Below the pieces are notes generated by a model. The model searched no databases. It saw nothing but the letters and a program-made list of their open reading frames with translations, and was not told the origin of the DNA. Positions 56,375 through 64,000 of a stretch of DNA of 64,000 nucleotides are shown here, one piece after another. The DNA is taken from NCBI GenBank assembly GCA_958510825.1, contig OY294044.1:67870357-67934356 (forward strand), written 5' to 3'. Position 1 is the stretch's first letter, and every line of letters starts with the position of its first letter. This stretch comes from Brachypterus glaber. Its lineage: Eukaryota > Arthropoda > Insecta > Coleoptera > Kateretidae. The translations under genes and the position numbers were made by a program.

Positions 56375-57061
56375 ACAGGGTAATCAGTAACTGCCATGCC
56401 AAAATTTAAGAGGTGATTCTACATCAAAAAATATGAAAAAAAAGTTTCTATAAAGGTTGGTCCGGAAATAAGCCCTAAGGGAGCTACGGTCCTTCGAAGA
56501 TGACATATTAAATGGGGAACAAAAAAATCATAAAAAAAATTTTAATGCTAGAGAGTGATTCTTCATTTAAAACTGAGCAAAAAAGTATTCTTCACCAAAA
56601 CACCTAAATTTTATATTAAAAGAGTAATAGCCTTTTAAAAAGTAACGTTTTTGGTGGCACAACAGTGTTACACTATATGACATTTTTTATGTATTTTTAC
56701 TCAAAGAATCTATATTTTTCACAAAAAATCCAAAAAAAGTACACATAAAAAAGTTTGGGACAAAAATGTGTTAGGCTTAATACATTTTTCCGCGTCGCTT
56801 GTCTGGATAAATTTAAAAAAATAAATTAACATAAACTTATTGCCCTTATATATAATACTAGTATACATGCAAAAGCTCGTCGCTCTATCTTAAAGGGTAT
56901 CACAGTTATTAATTAAAAACCTTATTTTTATTACAATTTTAAAGGGCCGTAGCTCCCTTAGGGCTCATTTGCGGACCTTTATAGGAACTTTTTTTGATAT
57001 TTTTGGATGCAGAATCACCTCTTAAATTTTGGCATGTCAGTTATCTCTGTAACATCCCCTG
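56375..57061 (+). mobile_element. R4 family, copy B
   Basis: acagggtaatcagtaactgc-catgcc at the left and the inverse (ggcatgtcagttatctctgt-aacatcccct) at the right. The whole is collinear with 15449-16167, with short indels. The long subterminal inverted region ends with gggagctacggtccttcgaa. Confidence 0.85.
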
Positions 57062-57105
57062 ATTATTTTAGAAGTAAAAATAAAAACAAAGATATTTTAC
57101 AAAAT

Positions 57106-57150
57106 AGGGAACGTTCAAGTATTACGTAACGCAAATTTTGATCATTTTGG
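57106..57150 (+). repeat. Shared end motif, copy 2
   Basis: agggaacgttcaagtattac-gtaacgcaaattttgatc, the same motif as at 24764-24808. It follows the R4 copy by 45 bp. Confidence 0.6.
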
Positions 57151-57342
57151 ACTTAATAAAAATTAAACATACACTGAAAAAAAATATAAAAATAAATGAA
57201 AATCGCATTTTCTTAAAAAGCGCCCTGAGGATTTTTTTTGTTTTACTCCTAAAATAATCATGGAACCAAGTCATAATTTTACTGCTATGATGATTTACTG
57301 CTATGATGATCAGAATTTATAAGTAAACTAGATGAAACGTTT

Positions 57343-57998
57343 CAAGCACCCTGTCAAAACATCAGCACCCTGTCACTAGAGCTATCGAGTTTGCAAATTT
57401 CAAACTAGGTGTTTTTTTTTATTTTAAATTCTGTATCTTTAAAACATTATATTCTAGCAAAAAACTGTATATTTATAACATTTTTAGGGCTTATAAAGAG
57501 CTTTTATTTAAAATATAATTTTTTGAAATCGGGTTATAAATTTGTGAGATATGCTAAAAAAACCTTTTACTGCTTTAAACGCCAATATCTCGAAAACAAT
57601 GCGTTTTAGGAAAACGTTGTTTATAACATTTTTTGACCAATTTAAAATTATCTTTTATATAAGTGCTAAATTAACCAAATAAATAATAATTGGAGTTTTA
57701 CCCCCTTACCCCCAATCCATTACCCCCAAAATCTAATCAGCTCTTCGGAATACGATAAGAAACAATATACAAAAAACCGAAAGTCGATATCTCATGTAGA
57801 AATGGAGTTAGAGAGATTACAACCAGACAGACAGACAGACAGACAGACAGACGGACGGACGCAAAATTTGTTTTTACTAATTTCGACTCAGAATGGTCTA
57901 AAACGTCGAGAAATGTAAAAAAAACTTGGTCAAAGATTTTGACTTTTCGGCGAAGATTTCAATACATCGGCACTCTTAGTAGCACTAAGTGCCGATGT
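57343..57998 (+). repeat. R3 family, copy 3
   Basis: Collinear with 14068-14691. It ends in the perfect hairpin acatcggcac-(15)-gtgccgatgt (57964-57998) and contains a run of GACA/GACG units (57828-57862) not seen in the first copy. The 66-codon frame at 57409-57609 falls within it and is not coding. Confidence 0.85.
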
Positions 57999-59553
57999 AA
58001 TTCTAACTTTTTTCGACATTTGTAAAATAGTGAAAAAAATGGTAATTTTAAGTAAAACTCTGACTTAAATTAGAAATTAAGTTAGATTCTGCTTGTCTTT
58101 GCAGTTATCAAATAATTTTTTTAATTTTTATTTCATATATCTTTGTTATTTTTTCAAATGATTCATATGCATTTAATATGAACTTCTTCTTTATATGAAA
58201 ATATTTACAGTTAATTTTACATGTTACAAGGTTAAAATCTTATCAGAAATTTGTGATTATTCACTCACTTCTGTGAGATCTTGGTTAGGAATGCAACAAT
58301 ACTGGGAAGAAAATCCATTTATAAATTTATTACGGAAATTACACATGATAATACGCATTATTATCATCCCATTCACAAGCATGATCAGTAATTAAAATAA
58401 TTTATTTTTGATTTAGGACAGCAATAAATATACGCCCTAGAAGAGGGTTCAGGTTGTATTTAAATATAAGCGAGGTACCTGTGGGGAAAAAAAACACTCG
58501 CGTCCCCCCCACCCATCTTGAAAAGTTGTATATTGCAGGGATACCAAAGTACAAAAGTTGTATATTTCACAAAAAGTTGAGGACCTTTTTTTTAGTAATT
58601 AACTTTTTTGTCTAAAAAAAGTTATAATTTTGACCTTCTCCCCTCCCCACACAAAATCTTCTTCGCTGCGGCCCTGAAAAGACTCCTTTTCTAGTTCTAG
58701 CAAGTGTAGTATTCTAAGGGAGAATTTCCCACGTTCTAAGGTCTAAATTTGACTCTGAAGAATTTTTTGTTTATAACTTTGCAGCAATTTGATATCCTTT
58801 ATGAGACAAACGTAATCTGCTAATTTGCTGTTTTTTTCTATTAATAAGTTCTCATGCGAAATATAAATGTTTGAAACATCAGCATAAATTATTACAATAA
58901 AAAAAAGAACACACCTTATATTAAAGAAAACTTCTTGAATTAATCATCTATATTATTAGGGTCTTCGCAAATATAAAGCAGATAAGTATGCATGCAGGTA
59001 CCATAGCGGCCAATAAACCCAGCTACACCCAAAAATGATACATATTAAAACCCAACTTTAAAATATTTGCATCTGTAATACTTAAATTTTAAATTTTGTC
59101 AAGAAATGTCAAATTGAAACCATCATCTGCTGCGTTTTTACGGTTGATGGTTATGAATACCTTAGACCGAATTCTACCAATATCCATCCACTGTAAGTTT
59201 GCTTTGGCCATTCTTTGAAAAGTAAACTGCTCGAGGTCAGTTTGGATATATCCTGATCAGAACTAGCGTGTATTTAGACCTTGACTTTTTTATATTTGTG
59301 TATTGATATTAATAACACTGAAATATAGTTGTTTATTGTCAGAATGACAGCATGCCTAACCCTACTTTTTAAAAATTACATATAACGCATTCTTCTTCTT
59401 CTTCGCATATGTCACGATTTACGCAACTCTAATTTTAAATATTGGGTATTCCGCAAGGATCTTTGCTGTAGCTGGATTTATTGGCCGCGATGGTACTCTA
59501 TTCCTGACCTTTCACAAAAATATTTCGCATACGGCGTATGTCATACGCAGTTA
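57999..59553. other. No gene found
   Basis: Repeat debris: aagttgaggacctttttttt at 58575 and gcggccctg at 58668 resemble parts of the hAT-like element further on. The rest is unremarkable. Confidence 0.4.
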
Positions 59554-59911
59554 CAGAGCCGGCCTTTATATGAATCAAGTGAACCCCCTGCTTCAGGGCG
59601 CAAGCTTAGAGGGGCGCCGTCGAAGGGTGTTTTTTTTTTCAAAATAATTTTTAGAGAGGTGAGGGCCTTTTTTTTAGTGTCAAAAAATTATACGGGTGGG
59701 TAAATCCTTTTCAGAGGTGAGGACCTTTTTTTTAGTCATCAAAATTTTCAGGGGGTAAATGGGTAAATATATTTTTTCAGAGGTGAGGACCTTTTTTTTA
59801 GTAAAAATTTTCCAGGGGGGGCAAAAGTTTTTTTTTGTAATATTTTTTTGGTGCCAGGGGCACCAAGGCCAACGTTTGCTTCAGGGCGCCAAAATGAAAA
59901 GGCCGGCCCTG
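59554..59911. mobile_element. hAT-type non-autonomous element with 8-bp target duplication
   Basis: Ends CAGAGCCGGCCTTT and inverse AAAGGCCGGCCCTG; CGCAGTTA stands directly outside both ends (59546-59553, 59912-59919). CAGNG ends and an 8-bp duplication are hallmarks of hAT transposons. The 358-bp interior holds three units of agaggtgaggacctttttttt and no transposase. Confidence 0.9.
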
Positions 59912-59919
59912 CGCAGTTA

Positions 59920-60504
59920 CTATGACAGAACCAATCGTATATTATACTTCTCCGCATGAAAGAAAGTCTCCGACGGAAGTGGGAGGAATCGTATGAGCTC
60001 TCTTTTTTCCGTCAAGAGCGTTATAAGGCGTGCGTACTTACAACGGGCCTCCCACTTGCACACACATTCCAAACATATTTCCCGTAGCCACAGATCCGTG
60101 TGTCAAACTATAGCAATCGAGTATGCGAATTGTTTTTTGAAAGGTTGAGAATAGAGCTGCAGAGCTGAGACCAATTTATTGGGGAGAGGAGATTAAAGCA
60201 CAATTTTGCCAACTTTTCTAATGAAGAATTGCCAACTTTTTTCCCAGGGAAAATGGTGTTGACTAAAAAAAAGCCACTTGACATTGCAAAATTACCAAAT
60301 ATATTTATTCCAGAGACGAAAATTTTATGACACTTTAAAATATGCAGAATAAAATACATTTTTTTAGTTTGCAATAAAGCTTTAACTGCATTGCGATATC
60401 GCATCATAAAGAGGTGTATTAAGAACATTTTTTATCTTTTTGTTGATGGTGAAAATTTCGTAATCATAAGGACATTTGAGTTAAGGGGTTTGGGTGGTCT
60501 TGAT
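59920..60504. other. No supported gene
   Basis: A 106-codon minus frame (60108-60428) has no domain that I recognise and no homologous copy in the window. Confidence 0.35.
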
Positions 60505-60960
60505 CAGGCCCGTAACTGGGGGGTGCTAGGGGGTGCTCAGCAACCCCTGACAAAATAAGCTCTAAGCACCCCAACAGGGGGTGCTCAAGTCCAGTTGGTA
60601 AAATTGAATAGCAGATTTCGTAAAATATATGTTGTAAAAATTGAGGGGTAAAGGTAAACTGGTCAGTAAATTGTTTACTTGGGAAACTTTGAAAAGGTTG
60701 GGATTTTATCAGAGGTGAGGACCTTTTTTTTAAGTCATCAAAATTTTACGGTCGGGGGTATTATCAAAAGTTTTTTTGAGTTGGGAATTTTTCAGAGGTG
60801 AGGACCTTTTTTTAGTCAACAAAACTTCAGGGTAAAGGGGTAAAGCTGTTTCTTTGATTTGGGAAATTTCTCAATTTTTAAATTTTAAGGGAAATATTTG
60901 CTGCCCAAAAGCCCAAAAAAATGCTTCTGGCGCCATGGCAAGTTCCCATTTTTCAGATAC
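60505..60960. repeat. Repeat debris sharing the GAGGACC motif
   Basis: Two more agaggtgaggacctttttttt units (60710, 60792) with atcaaaattttacgg / caacaaaacttcagg after them, as in the hAT-type element. It starts near caggcccgtaactgggggg and ends near ggcgccatgg; no proper TIR pair seen. Confidence 0.5.
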
Positions 60961-61227
60961 GATGTTTCGGAATTTACAAGGAGATATGCTATTTTACGAA
61001 GCATACCAATTAATGCGAAGCAATTGCTAAATCTAGAGATTGTTTATGCAAATTTTTTTTTGTTTTTATAAACATCAACCTTATATTATTGAAAGAAACT
61101 TTACAGTTAAATATGAGACTTAATAGGGTCAGCAAATGGTGCAAATATGAAGTCATCATTAAGTGAAATTTTCGAAAATTTAAAAAGAATACAATAACTT
61201 TCGGAAAAGTCCAAACAATATTACGAA

Positions 61228-61249
61228 AATAATAATAATAATAATAATA

Positions 61250-61337
<88 letters not shown>
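61228..61337 (-). repeat. (TTA)n tail of the retrotransposon
   Basis: About 110 bases of ATA/AAT repeats on the plus strand with a single missing base near 61250. On the minus strand it directly follows AATAAAGA, so it is the 3' tail of the LINE rather than an independent microsatellite. Confidence 0.8.
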
Positions 61338-61544
61338 CTTTATTTCGCATAAACACTTCTGATACAAAAGTAACTAAAAATATTTATTGAAAGTTTGTCA
61401 AAAAGAGTGGTGCTGGCTTACTAAAACCTGCCTTGCAGAAAAAAATGCATGTATAAATATAAAAATACGGACAATTTAAAACACATTTAAAAAAAATACA
61501 TATTTAAAAGTAACAGAAAATAAATAAATAATATAAAAAGTTGT

Positions 61545-63884
61545 TTAAACAGATGAGTGAAACTCTTCCAGGCTATATGGTTCTAAGTCGCAAATGTAGT
61601 TGTATAGACTATTTTTAAACTTAGTCCTATTGTTTTTTAAACTTTTTAAACTCAGAGACAGTTTGTTGAAAAACTGTACTGACGAATAATATGATCCTTT
61701 CTCATATGTGGCTAGTCGATGTTTTGGAAAACTATAGTCTAGGACTCTGTCCGATTCCAGGCCTCGAAAAAGGTGCATATTCTTTACCAGGAATAAGACA
61801 GACTCGTATATATATAGCCCGATTACAGTCAGGATCCTGCTTGATTTAAATTTGTTTCGACAAGATTCATTGTACGATAGCCCAAGCATTTTGCGAAGTG
61901 CTCTTTTTTGACATATAAAAACCGACTCTATATTCCTGCATTTCCCCCAGAAGATGATTCCATATTTAAGGAGACTGAAAATTCGAAAAGTATACTACTC
62001 TAAGTGTACTCGCATCAACGTAACTCTTCATTACATGGAGCGAGTAGCTGACTTTGTTTAATTTTCCTCGCAAACGATCTACATGTGAAAACCAATTTAA
62101 GTTTTCGTCTATTTGAAGACCCAAAAATTTTAGTTCTTCTGAAAGTTCCCTTCTTACCCTAGATATGTTTATAGTATTATGTTCCTGTTGTCTCATTTTG
62201 AACATAATAAAGTTTGTTTTTTCTTCATTTAAAATGAGTTTATTACTTTCGAACCAGGATTTTACTGCAATAAAGAGAGCTTCAGTTTCCATGCTTAAAT
62301 TATTAAAGGAATTTGATTTAACTAAAAAATTTGAATCATCAGCGAAACTGATCAAGGATTGATTACAATTTTCTAGCGTCACATATAGATCGTTCACGAA
62401 GATAATAAACAGTAAAGGTCCCAATATGCTACCTTGTGGGATCCCAACCTCAATATTTTTTATATCTGACAAATATTTAATAAAATTTTCAAATATTTGT
62501 ACCTGTTGTGTTCTGTTGGATAGATAGGATTTTAGCCACTGCAGAGCAGGGCCTCTCACTCCATATCTTTCAAGTTTTTCAAATAAAATTTCATAATTTA
62601 GACAGTCAAAAGCTTTTGATAGATCCAAAAGAATTGCTAAAATAACTTGTTTATTTTCAAAACCATCCAGAATACTTTGTAAGAAGCCATGCACCGCAGT
62701 CTCCACCGATCTACCCTTCAGATACGCATGTTGTGTGTTTTTAAACAGACCATATTTATTAAAAAAACTTATAATTTTCTTGGCCATAGCCATCTCAAAG
62801 ATCTTTGAAAATGAGGATAATAAACTAATAGGTCGATAATTTTTTATTGAGGTTGGGTCTCCCTTTTTATAGATAGGAATAACAATTGCGGCCTTCAATC
62901 TGTCAGGAAAGATTCCATGCAACAAAGAGTTATTTATGATGCGAGTAATTGGTGTACATAGCTCGTTTTTGCAATATTTAAGTAAACTTGTTAAAATTTC
63001 ATCGTTACCACAACTATTTTTGCTTTTTAGCTCATAGAAAAGATTCATACATTCTGTTTCTGTGATTGGTTCAATGAACATTGAATTTAAGTTAAAAGGG
63101 ACTTTACAATTAAAAGTACTTTTTTTTGTATTTGACAATAAATCATTTACACAATTTAAGGTGTACTCATTAAATTCATTTGTCACATTTTTAGGATTTC
63201 CAATAAGCAATACATTGTTTTTTGAAGCATTGGTTTTTCGTATGCTGTTTATTATATTCCATACCGTTTTCGATTTATTTTGTGACAAGTGAATTTGATG
63301 TGTATACTCCCTTTTTTTCGCATGTGCTAGGGCCGAATTGTAGGCTTTTTTTATAGCATTATACATAGAATTAAAAAAAGGATTATGATTACATAGTATA
63401 TATCCAGCTGGTTTTTATAAAATTTTACTTCAGGATCATTTTTGTAATTATTACTTTTTTGTTTTATATTACAGCGTTTTTTAGGAAAACATTCATTGAA
63501 AATTGGCAAAACAGTATTCATAAATAGTTTCCATTGCCCATTTACATCATCAGGACAAGACAATACATTTTCCCAATTTTCTTCCCCAATTTTGTTTTTA
63601 AATTTTAGTTTATTTTTTTCACTAAAACTTCTAGTAAATTTATATTTTTTTGTAATATTTTTTTTACCTGGGTAAGTTATTTTTATTAATTTATGATCGG
63701 ATATGTGTTTTTCTGTACACTCACCTTGATATATACTAACATTTGTGAAAATATTGTCAATACACCTTTTTGCATTACAGTTTATTCTCCTATCTATTCT
63801 ACTATATTCTTTATGACACTGATTTAATCCATAACTATTTAAAAGAGTTGTGAACTCTGAAGTATCCCTGACTATTTTACAAAC
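61545..63884 (-). pseudogene. Retrotransposon ORF2: endonuclease end, reverse transcriptase, C-terminal region (frameshifted)
   Basis: Three frames make up one ancestral polyprotein. Frame 1, 63884 to about 63370, carries the SDH block of the endonuclease. Frame 2, 61966-63366 (466 codons), is the reverse transcriptase: LKAAIVIPIYKKGD at 157-170, motif A DLSKAFD at 248-254, motif B GIPQGSILGPLLF at 308-320, catalytic FADD at 341-344, LILNEEKT at 377-384, thumb FLGLQID at 414-420. Frame 3, about 61968 to 61545, starts LKYGIIFWG. Frameshifts near 63,370 and 61,970 make this copy non-functional as it stands, although the RT core is intact and has all catalytic Asp residues (D248, D343, D344). 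Confidence 0.88.
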
Positions 63885-64000
63885 TTATAATAGACCAATC
63901 AAATCTCTTTATTTTTTGACTTTCAACCAATCAGATTTAAATTACACTGATAATTTTACTTGTGAAATTATCAAAACCACGGATATCTTGATCAATTTTA
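63885..64000. other. Flank beyond the retrotransposon 5' junction
   Basis: AT-rich. On either strand no endonuclease coding continues here. cttgatcaattt and gataattttacttgtgaaattatc (a small inverted repeat, 63950-63973) are visible. Confidence 0.4.

Larger units (their letters stand above)
61228..63884 (-). mobile_element. 5'-truncated non-LTR retrotransposon (Jockey/CR1 group)
   Basis: In minus-strand order: C-terminal end of an APE-type endonuclease (IDNIFTN ... SDHKLI), linker with WKLFMNTVLPIFNECFP, reverse transcriptase, a C-terminal conserved region (YGIIFWG, QKRALRKMLGLSY), a short 3' UTR with AATAAA, and a (TTA)n tail. Most of the endonuclease and any first ORF are missing; the open frame ends at a TAA at 63885-63887, near the likely 5' junction. 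The clade is uncertain: thumb motif FLGLQIDENLNW and FADD are shared by several groups. Confidence 0.88.

Noticed and set aside
59397..59406. ttcttcttcttcg simple run as a splice polypyrimidine tract
   Set aside because: No AG acceptor with an open exon follows.
60108..60428. 106-codon minus frame (MFLIHLFMMRYRN...)
   Set aside because: No family resemblance and no homologous copy; likely chance.

Overview
The window looks like AT-rich insect nuclear DNA. The evidence is one intron-rich gene of the animal TRAF4 family, in the RING-less form known from insect Traf4, set in a dense field of short non-autonomous transposons, foldback (inverted-repeat) elements, a tRNA-derived SINE and decayed LINE fragments. 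A beetle or a similar large-genome insect is plausible, but nothing in the sequence fixes the order.

Layout. From 1 to about 12.6 kb there is no recognised gene apart from a doubtful short open frame at the very start. This part holds foldback elements (509-1085, 2981-3541, 3694-4287, 4376-4889), a TA-flanked element (1376-2277), two TTAA-flanked elements that share their middle TTAA (8836-9680), and an 832-bp tandem duplication (10702-12360) carrying twice a 42-codon relic of a transposon protein. From 13401 to 32090 on the minus strand lies TRAF4: five coding exons, all introns in phase 0, 466 codons after splicing. Its 9.9-kb first intron and 5.0-kb last intron each contain a long inverted repeat that would be transcribed as a hairpin. 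Just upstream of its start codon are a three-unit tandem repeat and, about 500 bp away, a small element with a perfect 10-bp target duplication.

From 32.6 to 61 kb I find no host gene. The stretch is a mosaic of repeats: a tRNA-Leu-like SINE nested in another element (36 kb), TIR elements at 34.7, 39.7, 40.7, 45.0, 47.2 and 55.8 kb, a 270-bp tandem array (46.3 kb), a 700-bp family whose second copy is split at an (AT)n tract by a 3.9-kb TIR-bounded block containing a LINE RNase H relic (49.2-53.8 kb), and a hAT-like element with an 8-bp target duplication (59.6 kb). The right end (61.2-63.9 kb, minus strand) is a 5'-truncated, frameshifted non-LTR retrotransposon with endonuclease C-terminus, reverse transcriptase and a (TTA)n tail.

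The only probable working gene is TRAF4, a cytoplasmic adaptor of TNF-receptor/JNK-type and junction signalling. Everything else I can support is mobile or repetitive DNA. Most ends of repeat families were set by eye from internal copies or from TIR and target-site pairs, so they may be off by several bases.
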